Of a stretch of DNA of 64,000 nucleotides, positions 34,009 to 48,232 are shown in pieces (within the stretch, counting starts at the first letter, position 1; each line of letters starts with the position of its first letter). The notes below the pieces were generated by a model, which searched no databases, was not told the DNA's origin, and saw only the letters and a program-made list of their open reading frames with translations. The translations under genes and the position numbers were made by a program. The DNA lies in contig NC_091727.1 of NCBI RefSeq assembly GCF_042477335.2, positions 122,109,501 through 122,173,500 of the forward strand. The letters are read 5' to 3'. The DNA is from Ovis canadensis (Eukaryota > Chordata > Mammalia > Artiodactyla > Bovidae).

Positions 34009-35835
34009 GTGACTCGTTAACGCTTGGCAAATAATCTAAGGACTCAACATTCAGAGATATAAAACTATTTCTTACAAACCAAAATGATAACTGTTATTTT
34101 TTTTTTCATTTGTTCCTACAAAAGTTAGTCCTCCATAAAGAAAAAAAAATTTAATAGCTTAAAATTAAGCCTATAGTCAACAGAATATACCAGTTTTCGG
34201 AAAATACATGATGATATACATAAATCATAGATGCTATCATTTTGAATGTATTACGTCTCAGGAAGCTGCTCAGGGAAAAGTAATAAATGTGATTGTTACT
34301 GAATATTAGTCTCATAAAGCACATACAATTACAAAAAATAATTTTTTGTTTGAAGAAAGAAATGTTCTGTTCTGATAATGTTCATTTATTTGTATGCTTA
34401 CAAGAAAAAAATCTCCCATTAGTCAGTGCTTACATCAAAGCTAGTATGATACATGTGTTTGAATTATTCTGCAAAGCACACACACATTAAAGTTACATTT
34501 AAGATTTCATAAATATTGAGATAATGCAAAAATATGAACCTATACATTAGATACTTAATATAAAGATATATTTGGATAATGAAAATAAATTTTGTTTGTT
34601 CAATGAGCCAAATAAATACTCTAAATACAGAAAACAACTCATAATAAGAAGAAAAATCTCCCAAAGTAGCCTATATAATCCAAGTAGTTGTGAATTTATT
34701 TCATGATGGAAAAATTTAGACCCTCGGTAAACATAGCAAGAGAGATACGTTGAAATGGATCAAAAGTGACAAAGAAAATTACATTCATTGAGAAAATGAA
34801 TTCTTTCAAGAAGTAACAAATTATTACACCTAAAAATTAATCACCTTTCTGACTACACAGTTCCCAATCTGTGTTTCTTATAAATCATCTTGAGTTGGCT
34901 ATGATTTCTAAAGTGACTAATTTGGGAGATGGCCTAAAAAGAATGAAAAAATGATGGAAGTAAATAAAAAATGACTGAGCTAGACTTGATTTATGAAAAA
35001 AAAAAACAGAATAGATCAGGTAGTTAAGCATGCAAAATTGTATTCAGTAAGCTACAATATATCCCTCTGATCTGTCTATATTTTTTGTTGGGCATTTCTA
35101 CACTAAAAGTGCCTGATGAATATTTAGTCATGGAATAAAGTGAACAGAGCTTGGAACACATTTAATCCATGGTTTTATTAAGCCCAAGCAGATGGAATTT
35201 TATTTGGGTATCCACAGTAATAAAGCAGTTCTATGTAAAACATGTGGATTTCACCATGTAGAAATCACTAATAAATGGAAGCCAAGAAAAAAATTATAGA
35301 ATAAAATAAATTCTCCCTTAAACTTTCAAGAGTGAAGGAAAATAAAACAATTTCATTAATTATCTCACCATTTTTTCTTTAGATGAGCAACATGAAGTTG
35401 TCAAGGAAAAGGTAGATAGAATAATTCCAAAATCGGAGATAGAGCCAAAGATATTCCTTGTCAAAACTTTCAGAAAAAAAAGTAGCAAAATTTTAATTGC
35501 TAATTGCAACCATGTTTTGACACAAAGTAACATTTTTTCTTTTTTTTTTTTATCATTTTGCTTGGTTGTATTATTTGCCTACTTTTTTCACAGGTAGGAA
35601 AAAATGACTAAGTTTCAGACATAAGGTGTTTCAAGCTGTACCAAAGAATAATATGCTCTCCTTATGATTATTTTCTCTGTTTTAATTTTTTATAAAGGAT
35701 AATACATTCTATTCCTGCTGCCAACCTCAAACATTCATCTTGCTATCTCATGGTGGGAGAAAGATGGCTAATTGATAACAGTGAATAACTAAAGCATGAA
35801 ATTATTTTTGTCAAATTGTAACTATTTGGATACAT

Positions 35836-36043
35836 GCATGCTCAGTTGTGTCCAACTCTTTGTGACCCCATGGACTATAGCCCACCAGGCTCCTCTGTCC
35901 TTGGGATTTCCCAGGCAAGAATACTGGAGTTGGTTGCCATTTCTTTCTCCAGGGATCTTCCCCACATAGGGATCAAGCCCACATCTTCTGTGCCTCTTGC
36001 ATTGGCAGGATGATTTTCTACCACTATGTCATCTGGGAAGCCC
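35836..36043 (-). mobile_element. Bov-tA SINE
   Basis: Reverse copy, GCTCAGTTGTGTCCAACTC to CATCTGGGAAGCCC. Moderately diverged. Confidence 0.92.
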
Positions 36044-37196
36044 GGATTAAGACTGGGAATGATGGAAAACCACCTGCAATGCATAGAACAGTTCTCATAG
36101 TAAAGAATTATTTGACCCAAAATGTCAATAATGCCAAGACTGAGAAACTCTGGTCCAGCTGTACCTTGCCAGGGACTTAGTCCTTTTTTATTTATAGTAA
36201 TTCTTTAGCAAGAGGTTTTATGTTTCTGTATTCAATAATATATATTTCATATATGTCATCTGTTTATAATCTATTTTCCATCACTTTTTGTGAGGCAGGA
36301 AGTCCTGGAACATTCTACATAGAGGTGTTATACTATTCATCTGAAGCTAATTTATAATTCTCAATATGGATGTGCTTCTCTCTTATGACTCATATATATG
36401 TCTCTAATGATGTCATTTTATTCCCAACATTCTTCATGAGCATAAGATTAAATACAACACTCTGTTAGTCCTACTGCTTTTCAAAATATGGTGGCCAATG
36501 CACTAATCTCTTGACTATTTTCTTCATTTTTTTTTCTTGTCATCAGGTGAATTCACTGACCTTATGTGACCACTAAGTAGGTTAAATCAAATTAGGCTTT
36601 TCACAAACATTAGCACTGGAAATCATCAATTTCAATAGTCTGTGTAGAATTATGGAAATGAGAACTTTGAAACTTGAGTGTTCCTTGCATACAAAGGCAC
36701 TCAAGAAATAGTTGTTGAATAAGTTTTCCATAAACCACTGGCTTTTAAAAAAAGCAAGTTATGAATTTTAAGATTGAAATGGACTAACAATGTTTGGTGT
36801 GCTAATTAAGTTTTCATATTTCTAGGCAACATCTCTGCTGATGATGTTTTGTAGCAATCCTTATTCTCATGATGCCTAAGTTATTTGGCACTTAGAAAGT
36901 TATTTTAAATTTGAAAGAAAGTTTAACTGAAGGTTTATAACATGCCATATAGTAATAGGTGACAAAAGCAGAGGCAGGAAGTTTAAAGAATATACCCACT
37001 CAGTTCGTGATGTCCAAACCACATACCTCTCTAGTTAATAAATATATACAGAGAAAAGACCTTACACTAAATTCTTAAATCTTTTAACTTTATGTGATAA
37101 GGTAAAGCTACCTAATTTTTGAAAAGAAAAAGTTAAGCATAGTTATCCCCTCTGGAAAAGATCACAAGAACAGGCATTTTCTGTCTAGGTGAATAT

Positions 37197-37400
37197 GTGT
37201 CCTGTGTGCTCATGTCCAACTCTTTTGTGACCCCGTGGACTGTGGCCCACCAAGCTCCTCTGTCCATGGGGCTTCCAAAGCAAGAATACTGGAGGGGGTT
37301 GACATTTTCTTCTTCAGGGGATCTTCCCCACCGAGGGATTGAACCGGCATCTCTTGTATTGGCAGGCAGATTCTTGACCACTATGCCGCTGGGAAGCTCC
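37197..37400 (-). mobile_element. Bov-tA SINE
   Basis: Reverse copy, GTGCTCATGTCCAACTC to GCCGCTGGGAAGCTCC. Confidence 0.92.
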
Positions 37401-38260
37401 TAGCTGACTATAGAACTCACTAATTGGTTTATAATGAACAGTGACTTACCTGAAGTCTTAATATGAAATAAGAATGTAGAAATATGTATATCTAAAATGC
37501 TCTATTTTCTTTTTGACTGAAAAGTGATATTGTTCAGGAATGGTGCCTGATGAATATTAAAATTATATCCTTGAAATAAAATATATAACCTATAATTTAC
37601 CAAAATTTTAGGTAAGAGTGAAGTGTTTTTTCTGGGATTATCTAATACTGGAAGGAAAAACTACATTGTTGAAAACAATTATTTACAATCAATTCTTCCT
37701 CTGAGAATAAATGTTTCAGTATAGTAATAGAAAATATATGTCAATATTTTCTTTTGCTTTGAGTTATAATGAAGGAGCTGCTAAAGTGAGGCAAAACATC
37801 TAGTATAACTATGCATTTAAAAAAATCACAGCTCTCTCTCTCTCTTGTCTTTTCAGATGGCCCACAATCTACCTATGGAGTATGTCTCTCTCTAAATAAC
37901 TCCACCTCTTACTACCCCCCCGCCAAAATGTCACAGTCCAGGTACCTGAACTCATTCTTCTGTTTTAAAATTAGAATCATTCAATTCTTTACCACTTTCT
38001 GATTAACCTAAATATCCTGAACTCAAAGAACCTCTTCACGAAAAGAGACCTAAACATTTTAAATTCATTGTTCCAATCATTCCTATGAGATAATTAAACA
38101 GACAAGCTTGGGAATTCATTGAAGACATTTAAAAAATGACAGTATGAAGAGCCTCCATACCTTAGTGGATCATTCCTGGACTCAATCCCCAATTTCCTAC
38201 CACCCCTAGAGTTGCATTAGTGTATGCCTGCAGTCCTTCAGTTTCTTCTCTCCAGCTAAT

Positions 38261-38534
38261 GCTGCTGCTGCTGCTAAGTCGCTTCAGTCATGTCTGACTC
38301 TGTGCGACCCCAGAGACGGCAGCCCACCAGGCTCCCCCGTCTCTGGGATTCTCCAGGCAAGAACACTGGAGTGGGCTGCCATTTCCTTCTCCAATGCATC
38401 AAAGTGAAAAGTGAAAGTGAAGTCGCTCAGGCGTACGGACTCTTAGCGACCCCATGGATTGCAGCCCACCAGGCTCCTCCATCCATGGGATTTTCCAGGC
38501 AAGAGTACTGGAGTGGGGTGTCATTGCCTTCTCC
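38261..38534 (-). mobile_element. Dimeric tRNA-derived SINE
   Basis: Two SINE bodies in the same orientation, one starting with a CTG triplet repeat and TAAGTCGCTTCAGTC, the second after AAGTGAAAAGTGAAAGTG. One direct repeat pair, CTCCAGCTAAT (38250-38260) and CTCCAGCTGAT (38535-38545), brackets both, so they entered as a unit. Confidence 0.88.
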
Positions 38535-40009
38535 CTCCAGCTGATTCCATACTATTAATGCTTTGTCTTTGTACCTGCAGCACTAGGGATCCTTACTCAG
38601 CAGGAAAAGGGATCAGAGAGCAAACTATAAGGCTCAGAATACTGTTTTCTTTCTTAAACTGAGATTCTGGAATTCTGGACCCTTACTTCTGCTGAATACT
38701 GAGATCAGGTTGCTCCCATCCAATTTCATTAATACTTCTATTATCAACTGGCCCCAAACCTGATTTCCTTCTGAAAATGAATGCCTCCGATTCTTTAACT
38801 CCACCTGAATTCTCCTGTTTTAAGACTTTGTATAGATTGGGACTGTAGATGCATTAACTCCCTAGGCACAATTTAGATTTCTTGGTTCTCATAATAAGCT
38901 GTTGACCTTTGGCACTATATGGGAAAGAAAGTTCTTATTTACCACTTGTGTCCAACTCTTTCACTTCCAGCTTCCTACTTGTCTAACTGGAACATATTAT
39001 TACCTATAGAACCAGTAATAGGAATCCCAGTTGCTTAATTCCTGTTTCATTTCTTCTTACATGAAAGGAAAAAATACAAAAACATTGATAGTTACTTCTC
39101 CTGAAGGAGTTCTTTTTGTGAAACACAGTAATTTTGGAGAAATGTAATATTTCTTTCTTAGTGAGGTGTCTTTCCTTAGCAGATAAATAAAACCTCAACA
39201 TTTTTTCTTTTGTTGGATTATTTTCTCTTAAGGTTTCAAGAATTCCAAGCTAACAGTGATGATATCAACAAGATATACAGACGTTATTTTTTGCTAACAA
39301 GTAGTAGCCATCTGGGACAAACACATTTTATGCAACAACCTATTTATTTGTACCCATACATTTGGAAGTAATTTGTTTTAAACATGCAAAAACACCAAAG
39401 TTAATCCAAGCCATGTCTCAGATCATTGATGTAGTATTTGACAATAAATTCCTTAAGACAGAACCTGGCCTAGAGAAGGAATTCAGTAAATATTTCTTCA
39501 ATGAAGAAACTCTTGAAATTTTTCTAACAAGTTGAGATTTTCTCAAGAATTTATGCAGAATTAAGGAGGCATGCACGATATAGAAAATACCTAAAAATAA
39601 AGAAATTTCAAATAATTGCTCAAAAGCATGCCTCGTCAAAAATATAGAGTTAACAACAAAGCAAAGTGTTATATAATAATCATGTAAGCTCTGGTTTTAT
39701 ACAGAAGTGCTTTCTAACTCACATTTCTCATCAGTCTGTGATAAAGCAAATAAACTTAGTTTCAATGTTAAGCAGGGTATGTCACCACTACTGTTTTGTG
39801 ACTTCTAAGGTTCAGCATCTGGTATTTGTTGGTGTGATTTCTATGTTACCACAGTCTTGTGTATAAGACTGAAGAGCATATGCTTATTTCTAGTTCACAC
39901 ACAATGGTTTGCCATTGATTTCCATGTAATTATGATTGGTCTCTATATAATAATTTCCAAGGAAGCCAAAGAGGAAAGTGTTCTAATATTTCTTTTAGAG
40001 AAAACTCAT

Positions 40010-40140
40010 TCCTTTCTCACTGTGTGGCCTTGTTCCACAAGATACTGAATCAATTTTAGTCTCAATTTCTTCTTCTATAATATAGAGGGAATAATAGTGT
40101 CTGTCTCATTGGGTTTTATGAGGGTTGAGAATGATATAAA
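40010..40140 (+). repeat. MIR
   Basis: Forward MIR order: CTGTGTGGCCTTGTTCCACA, CAATTTCTTCTTCTATAATA, GTCTCATTGGGTTTTATGAG. Confidence 0.72.
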
Positions 40141-40324
40141 TTAAGATTATTTTTGCTGTTAATATGGTTGTGATGATAAAAGCAAAAATAGTGATACCCA
40201 TTCAAGGGATACCTGTTTAATGAGACAACTTGTGTCTATAAATAGGGTGCAATGTAGAGTCAAAAGGGGTCTCAGTCTAGGGTGCAGGCTATATGGTTTT
40301 TTTGTTTGTTTGTTTTTCTTTTTT

Positions 40325-40536
40325 TTAATTTAAATTTATTTATTTTAATTGGAGGCTAATTACTTTACAATATTGTATCGGTTCTGCCAAACATCAACAT
40401 GAATCCGCCACGGGCGTACACGTGTTCCCCATCCTGAACCCCTCTCCCATCTCCCTCCCCGTACCATCCCTCCGGGTCATCCCAGTGCACCAGCCCCAAG
40501 GATCCTGTATCGAACCTGGACTGGCGATTCATTTCT
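40325..40536 (-). mobile_element. Ruminant L1 3' end
   Basis: Reverse copy: TTTAATTGGAGGCTAATTAC, the C-rich tract near 40439-40460, and TGTATCGAACCTGGACTGG. Confidence 0.92.
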
Positions 40537-40999
40537 TATATGTTTTTTACAACACAATAAACTTGATAAATAAGTTAAAACATTTTTCAGCATTAACGAA
40601 TTAATGTTTTCATCACAGACAATGAATAAGTAAAACATTGCTTGCTTATGATTTTCAATCTCTATTAATTGAGTTTTGTTTTTACAATACTCACCTCAAA
40701 AAGAGCACTTGCTCTATTATCCTAGAATCAATAGATTGTCTTTTTAGTTGCTAATTTACTTAGTATGCTGTAAAGGAATCCTTTATGGTTAAGCTATTTT
40801 TGTGAGGCATGTCCTATAATGCATTCTTTTAGTTAAAGTTCTTTCATTGTATTCCACTTATTTATAGAAAATTTTTGTTATATTAGAAGGAAATGATACA
40901 GAAAAAAAAATGGTATTGAAGCACAGGAAAACAGTCAAGCAATCAAAATCATATAGTGCTGGTTTTCATTTCTGTTTGGTATATTCTGGAGGGGAAAAG

Positions 41000-41381
41000 A
41001 AAAACCCCATGGACTATATGTGGTGGTGAAGTCACTCAGTCATGTCCGACTCTTTGCGACCCCGTGGACTGTAACCTACTCGGCTTCTCCATCTGTGAGA
41101 TTCTCCAGGCAAGAATACTGGAGTGGATTGCCATTCCCTTCTCCAGGGGATCTTCCCGACCCAGGGATTGAACCCAGGTCTCCCGCATTGGAGGCAGATG
41201 CTTTAGCCTCTGAGCCACCAGGGAAGCACCATGGACTATATAGTCCATGGAATTCTCCAGGCCAGAATACTGGAGTGGGTAGCCTTTCCCTTCTCCAGGG
41301 AATCTTCCCAACCCAGGGATCGAACCCAGGTCTCCCACATTGCTGGTGGGTTCTTTACCAGCTGAGCCACAAGGAAAGCCC
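41000..41381 (-). mobile_element. Bov-tA-type SINE split by another SINE
   Basis: Older reverse SINE. Its left stub (CCCCATGGACTATAT, up to 41019) and right body (from 41229, CATGGACTATATAGTCCATGG onward, head GCTGAGCCACAAGGAAAGCCC) are separated by the insertion at 41020-41228. Confidence 0.88.
41020..41228 (-). mobile_element. Bov-tA SINE nested inside a SINE
   Basis: Complete reverse copy. The 13-bp direct repeat CCATGGACTATAT (41007-41019 and 41229-41241) is a piece of the host SINE, proving nested insertion. Confidence 0.92.
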
Positions 41382-44293
41382 AAAGGAAAACTATCATGTA
41401 CTAAATACCAGGGACTATATTAAGAATGTCCACATGTCAAGATATTTAATTCTTGCCATCAATTTCTAGAGGAATAAATGGTTGGGCTGTAAATTGGAAA
41501 TTCTTAAGCGGACACACATCTGCATCTCAGAGAGTCAAGAAGTGTCTTGATCATCCTTAGTGCTCTGAGGAAAAAAAGACTGCCTTCCCAGGGTGCTGCT
41601 AAGATATGTTGACCAAAATAATTCCTCACCCAGGAAACAGACTTTTCAAAACAGTGATAGACACAACAGATGCTTTAGTTGGAAATTACGCAAAGTTACT
41701 GCATTGCTATTCCTATTATTTGAATAAGAAAATAGAAAGTGCCTCTCCAGTGCTGTCAAATTGATACCTTTTATAAATACTGATTTTTTTTTTTAATGAG
41801 AGAGGAGTCATCTTACAAGTGACAGGAAATGTTCCCAGTAATAACTGTAAACTTAATTTTACTTTAAAAGTTACTGTATCACAAACCAAACTTAATCTGC
41901 CATATTGTGGTTCACTGGAACTATTAAGTTACTGACTAATGTCAGGACTAGTATTATGTTGAAATTCCAATAAAAATTAGCTTCTAGTCTAATGCATTGT
42001 TTTGGTTATAATGAATTATTTGATGTATTACAAATCCTAAGCTTGCTTCCGTTTAGAGAAAATGAATCTGTCTTTGCAGTCACACAGATATGACAGTTTG
42101 GAACACCACATTACTCAAGTGTTCCCAGTTTTCCATTTATTAATAAGACTCTGGCCAGCCAAATTATACTAACAAATTCAACTGAGTCCAGATTGTCCAA
42201 CAAAAAGCTTATTTTACTAAATTAAAGTAAGACAATGTACTCATGTCTCCCTACTTCAAAGAACTGAATCATTCCGGAAGCCAAGTTGATGTGACATTAA
42301 CTAAAATAGAACCAGAATGACACTGATGACACTGTGTTAGCCTCAAAATGAACTTTCTATCCAGATTAAGTAGACCATGTTTGGATCATACTCATACCTT
42401 AGAGGATAAATTTGTATGGCAAGTACTATTGGGGAATATTGAGGCACTTGAGACCAAAAATTTTGCTTTTTAAAAATTAAACTCTCTCTCTCTCTCTGTT
42501 GGGCAGATGTTTTTAAAAGTGCATTTGACTGAATTTTTCAAGCTTTTTAGAAAGGAAGAATTTGTAGAGATTTTCTCCTTTAAATTATTAAAAAATAATT
42601 GTCAGAAATACCATTTTCCTCTGATATAGAGAAACTGAACCGTTCTAGTGAAAGGTAGCCCTGCTTCAAACAAAATGCTACTAGGTGTGCTCTGATTCTA
42701 CAAGGCTGTGGTCCTTTTCAATATCTAACTTTCTTGTTGTGAGTTACTATCATGACAGAATAAAGGTATCAATTTTTATCCATTTTCAATCACTTGAATA
42801 AAAAATCCATTGCTTCAGAAGAAGAGCTGATTAAAGCTCTAGTTGAAGATTCCTCAAAAACTCTGCATTACCTTATGAAGAAGCACCATCCCTTAATCAA
42901 AATTAGGCAAGTGCAGCTATTGTGGTTTGTGATGATAGTATGGTGCTCTGCAACACATTAATAAAGGTTATTATTTAAGCCCTTTATGGCTATTTTATAA
43001 ATTTGTACAATAAAACTTGGTTGTTAGATATTAATAATTATTTACAAATTTTTATAAGTCCTTACTTTAACTTCTGGAAATATAAGATTAAATTATTCTG
43101 TTTGAAAGAAATGTATAGTAAGAGAAATAGAAAATGTAGTGGGCAATTGCAGGTCAGTGACTTACATACTATGATGGAGGTACCTGAAAGGTGTTGTAAG
43201 AGCCAAGAAAAAAACACATCTCACTGAGACATGGGAAGTTTTAAAACTTCCTTACAGTAAGTGAGTTTTGAAAGATGATCAAGAGTTAGCTAGAAAAAAG
43301 GACTTAGGGTATGAGTGAGGAGTGTGATCTGAAAATGCGGTTCTTTTCTCTTCTGCCCTTTCAGCATTGTATGTTTCCACATAATAAGTAGATCTGAGGA
43401 TGAAATTCTCATCCCCACTTCTCTGGCCAGGAATACCAATATGCTGAAGTTAGAATTCTCCTCTTCTATTACTCAGTTTGCTTATTTCAGTGAAGACTTC
43501 ATCAAAGAATGAATGATAAAATAGCTTTCTATTCCCAGATAACAACAGCTAAATTTAAGTGTACTACTCATTAAACTTGACTGTTAAATTATAAGATGGT
43601 CTTTTTATTATGTCATAATACATTATGTATATTTATCATTAATTGGTAACCATAATTCATTTTCTAACCAGCTGTGTGCACTGTAGGTTAAGTATTAGTG
43701 ATGATATAGCACTTTCCCCAGATGTTAATGTGAATTTCATTTCAAGATTTTAAAAACAGATCTGTGCTTTAAAAAACAATTGGAATTGAGTTTAATATTT
43801 ATGATTAGTTTAGCATTTAACATAATCTAACCTAACTTTAATGAAGATCAGAAGCATAGTACAAAAGGAAAGGCCTGAGACATTAAAAACTAAGAATGTA
43901 ATTATTTTTAAAGGAAAGCTAATAAAATAAATTTTGCATTCAAAGACCATAAGGTTAAGATTCTCCAGTGCACTTTACATGTATATATGAATCATCTATC
44001 TCAGTATTTAGCTGACTAAAATATAATACTTTTCAAAACTTAAATAACTCTGAAATTATACTGCTAAACTTTATAGGTCATACCAGGTAGGTCTGGAGGT
44101 TAAACAAGCCTAATCTTAATTGTTAGCTATACAAAATTCATAATAAAGTAAAACCAGATCTTAAGTATTTATCTACTCTCTAATAAAGGAATTATAAAGG
44201 CTTTTACAGAAAAGATACAATAAAAGTAACATTTTATAAGCAATGCACTACTAATTGCTAGGGTTTAAGATACCTTGAGGTGATGTTCTGTTA

Positions 44294-44501
44294 TGTGTGT
44301 TGGTCGCTTAGTCATATCTGACTCTTTGCGACCCCATGGACTATAGCCTGCCAGGTTTCTCTGTCCATGGAATCCTCCAGGCAAGAATACTGGAGTGGAT
44401 TGCCATTCCCTTCTCCGGAGAAACTTCCCAGCCCAGGGATCGAATCCTGGTCTCCTGCATCACAGGCAGATTCTTCACCGTTTGAGCTACAGGGAAGTCC
44501 C
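44294..44501 (-). mobile_element. Bov-tA SINE
   Basis: Reverse copy, GGTCGCTTAGTCATATCTGAC to GAGCTACAGGGAAGTCCC. Confidence 0.93.
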
Positions 44502-46035
44502 AAATCAGTACAAGTACACAAAACTTATAAAACATGGGTACATTATTAAATGATGAAAGAGTGCAAAATAGTGTATTGTGAAAGTACAAATATAATTGTG
44601 TCTATGAACCAGCAGGGACTTAGTTCTTTTCTGAACAATGTAAGTTTTCAGAATATTGTTTTTCATATGGATTTTCTACTTTATCTCTTATAATATATAC
44701 CAAGTAATTGTTCTTCATATCATTTTTCAAAACAAGTTTAAATGCTTACTGGAAGAAAATAGAACTGGTATAAGTGACAGGAATAGTCTTTTTAATTCAC
44801 AAAATCTCTTCTGAACCTCGGCATAATAAAGTCAATGCCATGAATTCCACTATAGCTGTATTTTCAAAAAGATATTTCAGGTACTGAATTTACATACAAA
44901 TTTTATTTATCCTAAGAAAAGAATATATAAGATACATCAAATATTAAAGTAATTTAAAAAATTTCTCATTCTTCTTTCAAAAAGAAAATAAAATGCAATT
45001 AATAAGATTTTTATTTTATTTTGTTATCTGAACTATTATGAAAATATTGTTATTTTTACTTAATGTAAGGTTGTATCTATAATGTAATTGCATGATGGCT
45101 AATTAGTGTACTCATCTTACAGTTATGTTCCTTGATATTTATCATAAATCTGCTGTTAAAATCTTTAAAAATGTTATTTAAAAGGTTGTTTTACTAAAAA
45201 ATATAATTGTTTTGGATGGAAGTAATACAGATAAACTTTTCCTTCCTTTCTGCCTTTGCCTACTTTCCAAATTAAACAAAACGTTTTAAATTGTGGACAT
45301 TTTAACCAACTCATTTTAAAATAATTCACAAGAGGTTAAATTAGAAATAACAACCTTGCTCCTCTCCCAGAAGACATATTGCCCTCTCAGAAATAAGTCC
45401 CTAATACATTCTCACATTGAAGCTTCAGCCAAAACTGAAGATGAATATTCTGGCAATAGATCATAATGGAAATACCTTTTCAAAGAAAGAGTAGATAGTA
45501 CTTTCTGACTGGAGAAAAATGGTTACAAAACTTGTATATGCTCAGTAGCATTAAAGTGCTGACATTCCTTGTTTTTATGTCCCTGGAAGAAGGACTCTGG
45601 AGAATGTGGAACCAACGGAGAGTTATTTCTGAAACATGCTGTAGAGTAACCAAAAATTCTTCTTCTTCCTGCTACAGGATTCTCATTTCCTAAATGGGTC
45701 AAAAATTTTAGATAACAAAGTTATTTTTTTAATGAAGGATGCATTTTAATCATGTCTGAGGACTATAAAATCTTTAGAATAAATGATGAATGCTAACAGG
45801 GAAAGGCTGTCAGAGAATTACCAAAATGACCTTAATTTATATTGTTGGTTTTAAAGCAATTTGCTTTATATCAACTGTCCTTTATTGAAGGCTTAATACT
45901 GTTACACTTCACTGACTTGAATAGTGACAATGGGGAAAATGTAGGGGCTAGGCAAAAACACTTAATTGAATTCTCATTTGTAAAATGAAACAATTAGACT
46001 ACATTCTTTCTTTTTAGAAAGTCCTAGAAATCTAT

Positions 46036-46219
46036 GCTTGTTGTTTGGTCACTAAGTTGTATTATAATCTTTTGTGACTCCATGGACTGTAGCCGACCAG
46101 GCTCCTCTGTTCATGGGATTTCCTAGGCAAGAGTACTGGAGTAGGTAGCCATTCCCTACTTCAGGGGTCCTCCTGACCCAGGGGTTCAGCCGGATTCTTT
46201 TACTGAGCTACCTGGGAAG
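46036..46219 (-). mobile_element. Bov-tA SINE with target duplication
   Basis: Older reverse copy with internal deletions near the head. It is flanked by CCTAGAAATCTAT (46023-46035) and CCTAGGAATCTAT (46220-46232). Confidence 0.9.
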
Positions 46220-47520
46220 CCTAGGAATCTATACGAATCTACTGTTAAAACCTCTCTCAGGTAAATGTGTTGTTTTGACAATCCAGGGACTGACAATCTC
46301 CCTGGTAATTTCAGTTTCATTTGTTGTAGGCAGAGAAATCAAATCTTGAAAGCTGTATCAGCATGTATAATCACACATGGTAATAATAAAAATTATGTCA
46401 GTTGTAGTAATAGATTACTATATTGATGAAATCAGAATTTGTGACATCAGTTCAATGAAGTGGCACCAAGGCAAAGTGATAGTTTTATTTACTTGGAGAC
46501 AGGGTCTCCATGATTAAAGGATATAAAGAGCTAAGCCGCATTCGTCTTAACAGCTTTTGAAGGTACTAAAGTGCCAAAGTACCACTGAATATGTGAAACA
46601 AGAATACTGTATTGACATCTTGCTTATAAGCTGTAGAGTCAAGATAATTAAACATTGTTCTGGAGGGATGAGAAGATTTAATTAGTCCAGGACATTTAGA
46701 CACCATTAAAAAGTTTAAGTATTCATTCACCAATCTTAGAGCTGTTGTTCAATGGTACTAATGGATACTAATTCATTATCATGGTATTTATATACAAATT
46801 AATGGCATTTATAATATAAATGGTAGAATTAATATAAAAATTTTTTTAACATGAATATTGCCTTTAGAAAAAAAATAATACCCATCAAATTTATTTTACT
46901 GAAGTGTTCTGACTGCAGTACACAGATTCTATTATTGCACTTCTAGTTTTCAGTGCATCAAATTACAACTCATTATTGTTGAAAGATTTTACTCTTTCAA
47001 CCTATTGTATCTAAAATATTTATATAAACTTATCACCTGTCTGGCCTTAAAGATAAAAGTCTTATAGTACAGGTTTTTGATTTTTAAAAGAGCTATTTTA
47101 AACTTTTAAAATAGCAAATTCATGTATATCACAATTATTTTTAAGATGTATCATATTCTTTCATATAAAACATTTGTAAAGGCTGTGAGGAGAAATAAAA
47201 TACTCCCACTATCATCCCCATTTTCATAAATTTGATATTTTGAAAAAAAACACCTGCAATACTTTTTATTTCAAAAAGCTTTTGCACTTAGTGTGTTTTT
47301 GAATAGTCTCAAGAAAGTGGAAATCATCTGTTTTTCTTTAGAAAAATATCTCCCCCTTTGATGAAATAAGCAAGAGAACCAGCATTAACTACTAAAGTAG
47401 ATTTTACAAATTTCAAGACTGAAGTATGAAAGGTACTTTCTGTTATTAAACACCTGGCTTGGAAGAAGAAATGTGTGAAAACACATTCCAAAGCATACTT
47501 TTTCTTGGTAAGGAATATTT

Positions 47521-48004
47521 GAAAGTGAAAGTAAAAGTCAGTCGTGTCCGACTCTTTGTGACCCCAAGGACTATACAGTCCACGGAATTCCCCAGGCCAG
47601 AATACTGGAGTGGATAGCCTTCTCTTCTCCAGGGGATCTTCCCAACCCAGGGATCAAACCCAGGGATCCCAATCCAGGGTCTCCCGCATTGCAGGCAGAT
47701 TCTTTACCAGCTGAGCCCTGCTGCTGCTGCTGCTGCTGCTAAGTCGCTTCAGTCGTGTCTGACTCTGTGCGACCCCATAGATGGCAGCCCACCAGGCTCC
47801 CCCATCCCTGGGATTCTCTAGGCAAGAATACTCGAGTGGGTTGCCATTTCCTTCTCCAATGCATGAAAGGGAGGAGTCAAAGTGAAGTCACTCAGTTGTG
47901 TCTGACTCTTCACGACCCCATGGACTGCAGCCCACCAGGCTCCTCCGTCCATGGGATTTTCCAGGCAAGAGAACTGGAGTGGGGTGCCATTGCCTTGGAA
48001 GCCC
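47521..48004 (-). mobile_element. Nested SINE composite with CTG repeat
   Basis: A reverse monomer (47521-47717) whose head is interrupted by a dimeric SINE (47718 to about 47997). The lost head end reappears as GGAAGCCC at 47997-48004. The dimer begins with (CTG)7 (47718-47740). Direct repeats AAGGAATATTT (47510-47520) and AAAGAATATTT (48005-48015) bracket the whole. Confidence 0.82.
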
Positions 48005-48095
48005 AAAGAATATTTAATTTTAGTATAATCAATGCCTCTTTGTAAATAAGTGTAATCTTTGGACTCTTGTCTAGCTACATTTATGCTTGGCCACA

Positions 48096-48232
48096 GGCTC
48101 TCACTGACTTAATGGACATGAGTTTGAGTAAGCTCCGGGAATTGGTGTTGGAAAGGGAGGCCTGGCGTGCTGTAGTCCATGGGGTCACAAAGAGTTGGAC
48201 ACGACTGAGTGACTGAACTGAACTGAACTGAA
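48096..48232 (+). mobile_element. BovB/BOV-A-type 3' end
   Basis: The last 135 bp of BovB: GACATGAGTTTGAGTAAGCT, GGGAGGCCTGGCGTGCTG and a GAACTGAACTGAACTGAAC tail. Whether it is a truncated BovB or a BOV-A SINE cannot be told. Confidence 0.88.

Noticed and set aside
37820..37850. CRISPR-like or regulatory array in CT-rich stretches (also 42483-42497, 8051-8071)
   Set aside because: These are short simple repeats, (CT)n or (GA)n, in a mammalian intron.
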